The notes beneath the pieces are model-generated. The model had not been told where the DNA came from and ran no database searches. It worked only from the letters and a program-made list of their open reading frames with translations. A stretch of 64,000 nucleotides of DNA, from assembly GCF_033126985.1 (NCBI RefSeq), contig NZ_AP024714.1:1240001-1304000 (forward strand), in the 5' to 3' direction. This DNA is from Methylomarinovum caldicuralii. GTDB taxonomy: Bacteria > Pseudomonadota > Gammaproteobacteria > Methylococcales > Methylothermaceae. Made by a program: the position numbers and the translations under genes. This document shows positions 1 through 7,938 of the stretch, in pieces. How positions within the stretch are numbered: position 1 is the first letter of the stretch; each line of letters starts with the position of its first letter.

Positions 1-486
1 CTGCGCCTTGGCGGTGCGTTCGGCGGCGACGGCGGCATCGAGATCACGCTGGGTGGCGGCCTGTTGTCTGAACAGATTGCGGATGCGCCGGGCATCGGCG
101 GCCGCCCGTTGCGCCTGGGCCTGGGCGGCGGCCAGCGCGGCCTGCGCCGCCTTGAGACGGGCGCGGATTTCGCTGTCTTCAAGGCGGGCCAGCAGTTGTC
201 CCTGTTCGACCCTGCTGCCGATATCGACGCCGATTTCCAAAATCCGCCCGGGAATCTTGGGGGCGATGTGGGCCACGGTGTCGGCGCTGACGGTGCCGGG
301 CCAGCGCAGCCGCCGCGGCAGGGGGGTCTCCGCCACCGCCACCGTCGGCCCGGAGACGGTTTTCCCAGGTCGCCCCGTATTCCCCGGCGGCACCTTGGTG
401 GCAAAGGCCCCCTGGACCCAGGCCAGCAGCAGCACCAGTCCCAGAAAAGCGAGCGGTCCCCAGACGAGTTTGCTGGTGAGTTTCAT
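1..486 (-). CDS. HlyD/RND-type periplasmic efflux adaptor (3' part outside window)
   Basis: The reading frame opens with ATG at 486 on the minus strand and runs off the left edge, giving 162 residues. The N-terminus is a membrane anchor or signal (KLVWGPLAFLGLVLLLAWV). Next comes a biotinyl-lipoyl-like half-domain (GTVSADTVAHIAPKIPGRI, then GSRVEQGQLLARLEDSEI) and an Ala/Gln-rich coiled-coil hairpin. This order is typical of membrane-fusion proteins that link an inner-membrane pump to a TolC channel. The TolC-like gene at 1091-2446 has the same orientation, so the two were probably one efflux operon now separated by a toxin-antitoxin pair. Substrate unknown; the C-terminal domains are not visible. 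Confidence 0.8.
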   Translation of the reverse strand, partial: MKLTSKLVWGPLAFLGLVLLLAWVQGAFATKVPPGNTGRPGKTVSGPTVAVAETPLPRRLRWPGTVSADTVAHIAPKIPGRILEIGVDIGSRVEQGQLLARLEDSEIRARLKAAQAALAAAQAQAQRAAADARRIRNLFRQQAATQRDLDAAVAAERTAKAQ

Positions 487-517
487 AGTATGATGTTCTT
501 ACCGTAATACAGTATGA
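487..517. promoter_or_regulatory. Candidate operator: AGTATGA direct repeats
   Basis: AGTATGA occurs at 487-493 and again at 511-517, a 24-base pitch. Both copies sit in the 40-base gap between the divergent efflux-adaptor and antitoxin starts. Repeated sites in this position would suit autoregulation by the AbrB-like antitoxin and could also affect the adaptor gene. This is inferred from position and repetition only. Confidence 0.3.
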
Positions 518-526
518 GGGGTGATA

Positions 527-757
527 ATGACGCATGTGGTGAAAGTGACCAGCAAGGGGCAGGCCACCATTCCGGCGGAAATCCGCAAGGCCCTGGGTAT
601 CCGTCCCGGGGATCGGATCGTCTGGGAGATCGACGCCGAAGGGGCGGTTCGGATACGGCGGGCCACACCGCTGGACCTGGAATATCTGAAAGCGGTCGAA
701 TCGACCCTGGAAGAATGGCATTCGGAAGCGGACGAAGCCGCCTACCATGACCTTTGA
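527..757 (+). CDS. AbrB/MazE-like antitoxin
   Basis: This 76-residue protein has the SpoVT/AbrB swapped-hairpin signature near its start (VTSKGQATIPAEIRKALGI, then GDRIVWEI). The C-terminal tail, probably toxin-binding, is acidic (ESTLEEWHSEADEAAYHDL). The ATG at 527 is preferred because GAGGGG lies 6 bases upstream; an in-frame GTG at 521 is the alternative. The last 11 bases overlap the downstream MazF-like gene, as usual for translationally coupled toxin-antitoxin operons. Such antitoxins usually repress their own promoter, and direct AGTATGA repeats lie just upstream. Confidence 0.85.
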   Translation: MTHVVKVTSKGQATIPAEIRKALGIRPGDRIVWEIDAEGAVRIRRATPLDLEYLKAVESTLEEWHSEADEAAYHDL

Positions 758-1085
758 GCGCTTCACGGTCGTCCGGGTGCCGTTTCCGTTCACCGATCGC
801 CAGACCCGGAAACGGCGCCCGGCCCTGGTCTTGTCTTCGGCGTCGGCTTTCAACGATCTCGTCGGTCATTCGGTGATGGCGATGATTACCTCGGCTTATC
901 ATCGGCCTTGGCCGTTGGACTGTGCGATCCAGGACCTGCAACCTGCCGGCTTGCCGGCACCGTCCAAAGTGCGTTTCAAACTCTTCACCCTGGACCACCG
1001 TCTGATCGACGGGCGTTTGGGGCGATTGTCCGAGCGGGATACGGTGACGGTGAGCGCGGCTTTGGAGCGCTTGTTCGGAGGTTGA
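747..1085 (+). CDS. MazF/PemK-like toxin, probable endoribonuclease
   Basis: The 112-residue protein has the PemK/MazF barrel pattern: an early hydrophobic strand (FTVVRVPFPFTD), the RRPALVLSS segment, the MAMITSA strand, and a Ser/Lys-containing segment (PSKVRFKLFTLD) before the C-terminal helix. MazF toxins cleave single-stranded RNA and are neutralised by the antitoxin encoded just upstream. The gene overlaps the antitoxin gene by 11 bases and stops 5 bases before the end of the convergent TolC-like gene. Length is normal, so the pair looks intact. RNA target specificity cannot be read from the sequence. Confidence 0.85.
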   Translation: MTFERFTVVRVPFPFTDRQTRKRRPALVLSSASAFNDLVGHSVMAMITSAYHRPWPLDCAIQDLQPAGLPAPSKVRFKLFTLDHRLIDGRLGRLSERDTVTVSAALERLFGG

Positions 1086-1090
1086 ACGCC

Positions 1091-2446
1091 TCATCGTGGC
1101 TCCTCCAGCGACCACATCCCTGTCGCCCGTTTCAATTCCGCTTCCGCCACCAGGGCCCCGAACCGGGCGGAGATCAGTTGCAGGCGGGCGCCGGCGGCGT
1201 CGGTTTCGGCTTCGAGAAAGCGGGTCACGGTGGCGGTGCCGCCGCGGTACTGGGCCCGCACCAGTTTGAGCGCCTCCTCGGCGGCGGCCAACCCTCGTCT
1301 GGCGACTTCGACCCGGGCCAGGGCGTCGCGCAGGTCGAGCCAGGCGCTTCGGACTTCCTTTTCCACCCGCAGGCGGGTGCTTTCCGCCAGCCGTTCGGCC
1401 TCTTCCAGGCGCCGGCGGGCCTGACGAACCCGGGCGTTGACGGCGCCGCCGGAGAACAGGTCGATTTCGGCCTTCAGCCCCATGGTCCAGTTGTCCCTGG
1501 AGGTGGGAAAGCGCGGGTTCCTGCTGTTCATGCCGTAGACCACGAAGGCGTCCACCCGCGGCAGATGCCCGCCCCAGGCGGCTTTGAGCGCCTTCTCCCG
1601 CATTGCCACCTGTTTGCGGGCAGCGAGCCATTCGGGGCGGTGGGCCAGGGCCTGCCGGAGCCAGGATTCAAACTTCCCTTCGCTGGAGGGCAGGCGGCGG
1701 GATTCGTCGCGAACCTGAAGGCGGGCGTCCGAAGGCAGGGCCAGCAGGGTGGCCAGTGCGGTGCGGGCCGCCTGCTCGGCGTTCTCGGCGCGGATGCGGT
1801 CGTGGCGGGCCTGGGCCAGACGTACCTCCAGCGACAGCACGTCGGACTTGAGGGCGGTGCCTTCACGCTGGCGGGCGCGCATCAGTTCCAGTTCCTTGCG
1901 GACGGTCGTCAGGGTCTTGTCGGCCACCTCCACCCGCTTCGGGGCCTCCAACAGGGCGTAAAAGGCCCGGCTGGCGGCGGCGGCGAGCAGGTTGTGCAGT
2001 TCGCTGCGCTGCAGCCGGCGGCTGTCGATCCCCAGTTTGGCCGCCTGGCGCGCATACCAGTCCTGGCCGCCGCGGAACAGGGACCAGTAGGCGCCGATCT
2101 CGGGACGGAAATCTTCCACATAACCGGGATGGTTGACGTCCATGCTGAAGTCGAAGCGCCTCTGGGAGACGATCATGCCGAAGGCGCGGGCGGGATCGTT
2201 GCTATGGAGGTAGTGGACGCCAGCCTTGATCCGGGGCAGGAAAGCGGCATTCACCTCGTCGAGCCGGGCGGCGGCCTGCCAGATGCGGGCCTGGGCGGCC
2301 TGGAGATCGGGGTTGCGCTGGCGGACCAGAGCGAGGGTTTCCGTCAGTGACAGCGGGCGGGGTGGCAGGACGGGGGTGTCGGCGGCGGCGTTCAGCCCCA
2401 GACAAAGCAGAAGCACGATGTGGAAAGCGCGCGCCGTGAACTCCAT
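1091..2446 (-). CDS. TolC-family outer-membrane efflux protein
   Basis: The 451-residue product starts with a signal peptide (FHIVLLLCLGLNAAADT). It contains two OEP repeats, each rich in long amphipathic Ala/Arg/Glu helices (LVRQRNPDLQAAQARIWQAA near residue 40; VRQARRRLEEAERLAEST near 340). The internal repeat, length and lack of membrane helices after the signal fit TolC-family channels, which form the outer-membrane exit duct of tripartite pumps or type I secretion systems. Its partner is probably the adaptor gene at 1-486. The gene is convergent with the MazF-like gene 5 bases away. Confidence 0.88.
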   Translation of the reverse strand: MEFTARAFHIVLLLCLGLNAAADTPVLPPRPLSLTETLALVRQRNPDLQAAQARIWQAAARLDEVNAAFLPRIKAGVHYLHSNDPARAFGMIVSQRRFDFSMDVNHPGYVEDFRPEIGAYWSLFRGGQDWYARQAAKLGIDSRRLQRSELHNLLAAAASRAFYALLEAPKRVEVADKTLTTVRKELELMRARQREGTALKSDVLSLEVRLAQARHDRIRAENAEQAARTALATLLALPSDARLQVRDESRRLPSSEGKFESWLRQALAHRPEWLAARKQVAMREKALKAAWGGHLPRVDAFVVYGMNSRNPRFPTSRDNWTMGLKAEIDLFSGGAVNARVRQARRRLEEAERLAESTRLRVEKEVRSAWLDLRDALARVEVARRGLAAAEEALKLVRAQYRGGTATVTRFLEAETDAAGARLQLISARFGALVAEAELKRATGMWSLEEPR

Positions 2447-2574
2447 GTCGTCGTCCTGATGATTGTGATGGGCATCATTCTATTATGGGGAGCGAATATA
2501 GTCCATCCTCTGTTCCGTTTTTGCAGGTGGGGCTGGGGCAAGGGTCTGCAGCGGCCAGGGAGGGCCGCGCCGGA

Positions 2575-3945
2575 TCAGCCATCCAGGCCGAACTTCTGTA
2601 CCCGGTAGCGCAGGGTTTCACGGGAGGTCTTGAGGAGACGGGCGGCGGCAGTGACGTTGCCGCCGGTCTTGTGAAGGGCGGCGACGAGGATGCGGCGTTC
2701 CATCTCCTCCAGGGACAGGCTGCCGTCCAGGGGCAGGCGCAGGCAGTCGTCGTCCTCCGGCGGTGCGGCAAGGCCAGGCAGGCCGAGCCACTGGATCGGC
2801 AGGGTGTCGTCTTCCGCCAGCAGTACGCAGCGCTCGATCAGATTGCGCAGTTCGCGCACGTTGCCGGGCCAGTCGTAGCGCTCGAAGGCGCGCTAGGCGG
2901 CCTCGGGAACGTGCCGGACCTGCTTGCCGGCCTTGGCGTTGAATTCGGCCACGAACAGGGGAACCAGGGCTTTCAGGTCCTGCTTGCGTTCCCTAAGCGG
3001 CGGGATGGTGAGCTGAAACACGCTCAGGCGATGATAGAGATCCTCGCGGAAACGCCCCTCTTTGACCTGGGCCTTGAGATCGCGGTTGCTGGCGGCGATG
3101 ATCCGGACGTCCACCTGGATTTCCCGTTACCCTCCGAGGCGGCGGAAGCGCTTGTCCTCCACCGCTTTGAGCAGCTTGGCCTGGATGCCCGGTTCTAGTT
3201 CGCCGATCTCGTCCAGGAACAGGGGGCCGCCGTCGGCCTGTTCCAGTAGTCCCCGGTGGCGACCCTTGGCGCCGGTGAAGGCGCCCGGTTCGTAGCCGAA
3301 CAGCTCCGCTTCCACCAGTTCGCGGGGCAGGGCGGCGCAGTTCAGCTCCACCCAGGGGCCCTGGGCGCGGGTTCCGCCGGCGTGGAGGATCTTGGCCGCC
3401 AGCCCCTTGCCGGTCCCGGTTTCCCCCAGGATTACCAGGGAGGAGAACGGCACCTGGGCCAGGCGCGTCAGCATCTGCCGCAGCCGCGCCGTGGCCGGGC
3501 TGTCGCCGGCGAACAGCTGCGGGGTGTAGCGCTGATGCTGCTGGGCGCGCTCCTCGGACAGGCGCCGCTGGGCGCGGGCGCTGCGCACCGCCGCCTCCAG
3601 CACCATCTGCAGGCGGTTGGGATCGCAGGGCTTCTCCAGGAATTCGTAGGCCCCCAGACGCAGGGCGCGCGCCGAGTCCGGAACGCTGCCGTAGCCGGTG
3701 AGGAAGATCCATTCACAGCCCGGCCGGCGGCCGCCGCGGCGTTCGAGAAACTCCAGGGCGTTGCCGTCGGGAAGGTTCATGTCCGAGAGCACCGCGTCCG
3801 GTTCCAGTCCCTCCTGGTCCAGCACCCGTTGGGCGCCGGCCAGGTCGCGCACCCATTCCACCTCCCAGCCGAGATGCAGGAAGTGGCGCTGCAGTTCCTC
3901 GCCCAGCAGGGGCTCGTCTTCGATGATCAGCAGGGTGGCGCGCAT
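2575..3945 (-). pseudogene. NtrC-type sigma54 response regulator, broken by two in-frame stops
   Basis: One continuous frame encodes a receiver domain (IIEDEP; phosphoacceptor Asp in LSDMNLPDG; Lys in EKP), a sigma54-interacting AAA+ domain (Walker A GETGTGKG; GAFTGA loop; Walker B LFLDEIGEL) and a Fis-type HTH (ETLRYRVQKFGL). TAA at 3127-3129 falls after RRFRLGG-like sequence, where related proteins have a Thr or Asn codon before REI. TAG at 2893-2895 falls just before the segment ending in WPGNVREL. No base is gained or lost, so these are substitutions rather than frameshifts. The translated product would be 272 residues and would lose part of the ATPase and all DNA binding. The start overlaps the kinase gene by 19 bases. 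Confidence 0.85.
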
Positions 3946-5318
3946 GGAATCTCCAGGGTGACCCGGGCGCCGCCTTCGGGGCGGTTGGCCAGTTCCAGGC
4001 GTCCGTCGAGGGCAGAGACAAAGCGTTTGACCATCAGCAGCCCCAGACCGGTGCCGCCGTCGCGGCTGCTGGCGAAGGGGCGGACCCCGTGGGCCAGCAG
4101 TGATGGCGGGAAACCGGGACCGTCGTCGCTCACCGTCAGCAGCAGGCGTCCCGGTTCGATACGGGCCTCGATTCGGATGCAGCCCCGGGTTCCCAGGGCC
4201 TGGGCGGCGTTGAGCACCAGATTGATGAGCACCTGGCGCAGGCCGGTTTCCGGCAGTTGCACCTGCAGACCGGTGGGGATGTGGCACTGCAGCGCGATGT
4301 CGGGTGGCAACTGATAGCGCAGCAGTTCCAGGGTTTCCTGGACCACCGGGGCCAGTTCGAAGGTGCGCGGCGGTTCCGGCCGGTGGCGGGCTTGGTCCAG
4401 AAATTGATTGAGGTGACGGCTGATCCGCTCCAGTTCGGCGATGACCAGATCGAGGCGGCGCCAGGTTTCCGGGTCGTCCGTGTCGCTGCGCAGATTATGG
4501 AGCGCCAGGCGGATGCCGGCCAAGGGGTTGCGCAGCTCGTGCGCCAGGCCGGCGGCCACCTCGCCCACCGCTGCCAGGCGCTCGGCCCGGGCTAGGTCGC
4601 GGTTCTGGGCCAGCAGCGTGCTGGCGGCCCGGCGCACCTGGGATTCCAGCTGCTCGGTGCGTTCCCGCCGGGCCCGTTCCAGTTCGGCAAGGCGGCGGAC
4701 CATGCGGTTGTAATTGTCCAGCACAGGACGCCAGGGCGAGCTGCTGTCGGGGTTGTCGATGGGCTCGAAGCGGCCGTCGGCCAGCTGCAGCAGCAGGAGG
4801 TTCATGCGCCTCAGGGGAAGCAGCAGCCAGCGCCAGGTCAGCAGCGCGCCGAGGGCAAGCAGCCCCGAAAGGACGATCAGGCCGACGAAGGCGGCCCGGC
4901 GTTCCATCTCGGTATCGGCGACGATCTGCGCCAGGAGCCGGGTTTCCCGCTGGTTTTCCCGTCCGAGGAGAGACTGGAGGCGGCGGATGGCGCTTCCCAG
5001 CCGGGGTGGGGAGGGATCGTCCAGGGCGCTGACGATGGCGGGAATCAGGTCCGGCCATTCCTGTTCCAGTCGCTGTAATTGTGTGCGGATGTTTGCCAGC
5101 ATCCGGGGATCGGGGCCGTCGAGCAGCATGGCCTGGAGCTGATGGTCGATGGCCTGGAGCTGGTTGACCTGGCCGACGGTGGCCTCGATCCGGTGAATGC
5201 GCGCCAAGTTGCGGTCGCTGAGGAAGATGAAGGCGGCGATGACCGCCGCCACCGCCAGGCTCGCCAGCACGGTGGCGGCGATCAGGGGCCGGTAGAGCAG
5301 CTGTTTGACGGAAGGCAC
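3927..5318 (-). CDS. Membrane sensor histidine kinase
   Basis: A GTG at 5318 gives a 463-residue protein. It has an N-terminal membrane helix (LIAATVLASLAVAAVIAAFIFL), a periplasmic sensor region of about 140 residues, a second helix (VGLIVLSGLLALGALLTW), a HAMP-like linker, an H-box (GLAHELRNPLAG) and a HATPase domain with an N-box-like segment (LINLVLNAAQAL), G1 (DDGPGFP) and G2 (GTGLGL). It overlaps the NtrC-type regulator gene, so the two form a two-component pair. The kinase is intact although its partner is broken. The signal sensed is unknown. A longer upstream reading frame is rejected because it runs through phnA. Confidence 0.85.
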   Translation of the reverse strand: MPSVKQLLYRPLIAATVLASLAVAAVIAAFIFLSDRNLARIHRIEATVGQVNQLQAIDHQLQAMLLDGPDPRMLANIRTQLQRLEQEWPDLIPAIVSALDDPSPPRLGSAIRRLQSLLGRENQRETRLLAQIVADTEMERRAAFVGLIVLSGLLALGALLTWRWLLLPLRRMNLLLLQLADGRFEPIDNPDSSSPWRPVLDNYNRMVRRLAELERARRERTEQLESQVRRAASTLLAQNRDLARAERLAAVGEVAAGLAHELRNPLAGIRLALHNLRSDTDDPETWRRLDLVIAELERISRHLNQFLDQARHRPEPPRTFELAPVVQETLELLRYQLPPDIALQCHIPTGLQVQLPETGLRQVLINLVLNAAQALGTRGCIRIEARIEPGRLLLTVSDDGPGFPPSLLAHGVRPFASSRDGGTGLGLLMVKRFVSALDGRLELANRPEGGARVTLEIPCAPPC

Positions 5319-5338
5319 CGGGTGACGGCTACCGGGGG

Positions 5339-5678
5339 TCAGGCCTTTTTGACGAATTCCGACTTCAGCTTCATGGCGCCGATACCGGGGATTTTGCAAT
5401 CGATGTTGTGATCCCCTTCCACCAACCGGATGTTCTTGACCTTGGTGCCGACCTTGACCACCGCCGAAGCCCCCTTGACCTTGAGATCCTTGATGACGGT
5501 GACGCTGTCGCCGTCGTGCAGGACGTTGCCATGGGCGTCGGTTATGGTCAGGGTGTCTTCGGCGGCTTCTGCTTCGGTCTGGCTCCATTCGTGGCCGCAT
5601 TCGGGGCAGACATACAGGTGGCCGTCTTCATAGGTGTATTCGGACTGGCACTGGGGGGCAGGGGGGCAGGGCGCTCAT
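5339..5678 (-). pseudogene. phnA: PhnA-like zinc-ribbon protein, frameshifted in a C run
   Basis: The ATG at 5678 starts MSALPPCP, but the frame then needs a one-base shift to continue as a typical PhnA protein: [10 protein letters not shown], a second Cys pair in [10 protein letters not shown], and a C-terminal domain with [16 protein letters not shown] and [17 protein letters not shown]. The interval is 340 bp, one more than a multiple of three. The extra base lies in a run of six C (six G on the plus strand). Correcting it gives 112 residues, the usual family length. It sits 11 bases after the DUF2490 gene and 20 bases before the kinase. The shift could be real decay or a sequencing error. 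Confidence 0.8.
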
Positions 5679-5689
5679 GCAAACCTCGC

Positions 5690-6397
5690 TTAAAGATGAA
5701 AACCGATATTGACGAACAGGATGTGGTTCAGCTGGCTGGTCTTGGATGTGCCCTTGCGCACGAACTGGTTCATATAACCGAGGGTCAGCCTGGTTTTGGT
5801 CGCCAGGGGAATGGCGAAACCGGCGAAGGCGCGGTTTTCGGCGAAGCCGTCGCTGCGCCAGGCGCTGGAATTGAGATACCAGAACACCTCGTCGTTGAGG
5901 ATGAAGTCAACCTGGGACAGGCCCGGCACAGGGTGGTTCCATTGCACCAGTTCGCGGATCCGCAGGCCCATATCGTTGGAGTCGAGCTTCTCGTGCAGCC
6001 GTTGCTCCAGCCGGGTGCGGGTGAACCAGCGCCCGGTATCTGTAGAGGGGGAACGCCAGCCGATCTCCTCGTAGGCGCGGTTTTCGTTGAAACGGTCGAG
6101 CCAGTCGCGGGTGTAGCCCAGGCCGACGTGGAGCTGGTCGTTGAAGTGGTAATTGAACTGGACGAACAGCAGGTTCTCGGTCAGCTTGTTGGACTTGTCA
6201 GCAAACAGAGGCTGGGGATTGTGACTGAAGCGGGCCTGTTGGAGGAAACTCCAGCTGAATTTCTCCAGTCTGGGCGACAGCGCCGCCAGGCTGCCTTGGG
6301 CCGAGAGGCCGTACCAGCCGAAGAAGGCGTTGTCGGCGCCGAAGGCGTCCGCGGCCGTCAGGCCGAGGAAGCCCAGTATCAGCAACAGGCGTTTCAT
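5690..6397 (-). CDS. DUF2490-family outer-membrane beta-barrel-like protein
   Basis: The 235-residue product has a signal peptide (LLLILGFLGLTAADAFGA). It then shows alternating aromatic/polar strands typical of small outer-membrane barrels: FSWSFLQQARFS, LLFVQFNYHF, LHVGLGYTRDW, TRTRLEQRL, and a final strand ending in FVNIGFHL with aromatic and leucine at the C-terminus. Similar DUF2490 proteins are of unknown function. The start ATG overlaps the TGA of the upstream NuoB-like remnant (ATGA), so it was once translationally coupled to that gene. A longer open frame upstream exists only because of an indel and an IS insertion. Confidence 0.75.
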   Translation of the reverse strand: MKRLLLILGFLGLTAADAFGADNAFFGWYGLSAQGSLAALSPRLEKFSWSFLQQARFSHNPQPLFADKSNKLTENLLFVQFNYHFNDQLHVGLGYTRDWLDRFNENRAYEEIGWRSPSTDTGRWFTRTRLEQRLHEKLDSNDMGLRIRELVQWNHPVPGLSQVDFILNDEVFWYLNSSAWRSDGFAENRAFAGFAIPLATKTRLTLGYMNQFVRKGTSKTSQLNHILFVNIGFHL

Positions 6398-6594
6398 CGC
6401 TTTCTTCTCCCTTTTCCGAGCGCTTCCAGAATCCCGGCCAGCAGCACTGCCGGTGGCGGGGGGGCAACCGGAGATTTTAACATCCACTGGAATGACGTTT
6501 TCCACCGCGCCGCAGCTGGCATAGGACACGCCGAACTCGCCGCCGCACACGGCGCAGTCGCCGCAGGCGATCACCCACTTGGGATCGGGGGTGG
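6394..6594 (-). pseudogene. C-terminal remnant of a NuoB-like/[NiFe]-hydrogenase small subunit
   Basis: Directly after the IS end, the minus strand encodes WVIACGDCAVCGGEFG and then YASCGAVENVIPVD, followed by a GCPP motif. This is the C-terminal cluster-binding region of NADH dehydrogenase subunit B and the related small subunits of group 4 hydrogenases. The N-terminal part is missing because of the IS. A run of seven C after the GCPP codons shifts the frame; removing one C restores AVLLAGILEALGK and a TGA that overlaps the next ATG. So it carries two lesions: truncation and a one-base indel. Confidence 0.72.
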
Positions 6595-7651
6595 TGTCAA
6601 GCCCCGTGAGATTGTATACACGTTTTTTGAAGAGCTCCGGCCGCTTCTTCTGCCAGTCTTTGAGGGCCTGTACTGGTGATATGTGTCCCAGGGCCTTCTG
6701 GGGGATCTGATGGTTGTAGACACTGGCATACTGCATCAAGGTCCGTTCCAGATCCTGGCTGCTGCGGAAGGGGGTGGTTTTGAGGATCTCGGCGATCCGA
6801 CCGTTGCAACGTTCTACCATGCCGTTGGTCTGCGGGTGTTTGGGTGGGATGAGGCGGTGCTCGATGCCATGGCGTTGGCAGGCCTGGTCGAAAAGGTGAC
6901 GGCCGGTCGGTTCGCGTTCCCCGGTGGCGCAGAAGCGGTCGGTGAATTGCTCACCCCATCCCTGGGGTTCGCCCCTTCGGGGCCCGCTGCGCGGTCCAAA
7001 TCCGCTCCCGGCGGATTTGTCTTTGCCGTTGTCGGTCAGGACCTTGGTGATTTTGAAGGGGGCCTTGGCGATCAGGCGGTCGAGGAAAGCGGCGGCGACC
7101 TGGGCTTCCTTGGTGGGATGGATTTCCAGGCAGACCCAGCGACTGGCCCGGTCGATGGCGACGAAGAGGTAACGGCCCCGAGTCTCATCGGGCATCTTGG
7201 GCAGGTACTTGATGTCGATGTGGACAAACCCGGGCTCGTAGTCCTTGAAGCCTTTCTTTTTGGCCTTGGCGGGGGCGTTCTCCCCTTCCTTGGCAGCGAT
7301 CAGTTCCTTGAGATTGGAGACCCCATGGCGGCGCAGCAGCCGGTCCAGAGCCGAGCGGGACATCTTGGGATGGATGAAGCGGTGAACGACCGCCAGCAGG
7401 TCGTCCAGGGGCAGCAGCAGGGTTTCGCGCAGACAGACCACGATCGCTTCCTGCTGCGGGGTCAGGGTGGCATGGATGCGATGGGGCCGGTGCGGGGCGT
7501 CCTCGACCGAATCGCGCTGGCGCCACTTGCGGATGGTATGACGATGAGCGCCGTATTTCCTGGCCAGGACCGTGGCCGGCAGATCGGAGTTCTGGATCTC
7601 CCGGCGGATCTCAGGGGTGGTGCGGGCTTTCTTGTGAAGACGGATGACCAT
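6593..7651 (-). CDS. IS481-family transposase with an internal 24-residue insertion
   Basis: The ATG at 7651 opens a protein with an N-terminal helix-turn-helix (LPATVLARKYGAHRHTIRKW) and an rve-type DDE core: first Asp in VHIDIKYLP, second in LTDNGK, and Glu in NGMVERCNGR. Between LTDNGK and QFTDRF, normally adjacent, there are 24 extra residues encoded by 72 bp of palindromic DNA. The insert lies close to the second catalytic Asp, so the enzyme may be inactive. No stop codon occurs before the IS end; the frame runs on through the NuoB-like remnant and into the DUF2490 gene, for 653 codons in all. Confidence 0.82.
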
Positions 7652-7782
7652 AACTTCCTCCTCGTCCGTCAGGCTTGAGTCGTCTTTCTGGCCTGGGCCT
7701 CTGCCATCAGCTCACTCAGAATATCCCAGGCACGGAACAAAGGATAGCTCCTTTTGGGAATATGATCACACGGGACCCAACA
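6595..7782 (-). mobile_element. IS481-family insertion sequence
   Basis: The element is 1188 bp with imperfect terminal inverted repeats. The left end reads TGTCAAGCCCCGTGAGAT and the reverse complement of the right end reads TGTTGGGTCCCGTGTGAT; about 17 of the outer 25 bases agree. It contains one DDE transposase. No target-site duplication is visible (left flank GGGGGTGG, right flank TATAACCG), so one side may have been lost by deletion or rearrangement. It truncates the NuoB-like gene and now lies 156 bp upstream of a cytochrome gene on the other strand. Confidence 0.78.
6950..7021 (-). repeat. 72-bp palindromic element inserted in frame in the transposase
   Basis: Read on the minus strand, the 72 bases form four successive short hairpins: AAATCCGC/GCGGATTT, GGACCGC/GCGGGCC (one mismatch), CCCC-GAA-GGGG and ACCCC/GGGGT. 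The length is exactly 24 codons and contains no stop in the transposase frame. The flanking codons join into the expected LTDNGK-QFTDRF sequence. It resembles the REP-type repeats of GC-rich bacteria. No other full copy was seen in this window. Confidence 0.7.
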
Positions 7783-7938
7783 TATAACCGATAAATGTTA
7801 TATGAATATAAATTTTTGCAATAATGCTGCGGCCCTTTATTACAATGGCGGTGTGTTTGGAATTGAAAAATATTAGAATAACATGATTAAAAGGGTTATG
7901 ATTGGCTTCCCCAAAATCCGAAAAGCGGAGGAGTACCC

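Noticed and set aside
2893-3129. Possible recoding (readthrough) of the two stops in the response regulator
   Set aside because: One is TAA and one TAG, with no recoding signal visible; nonsense mutation is simpler.
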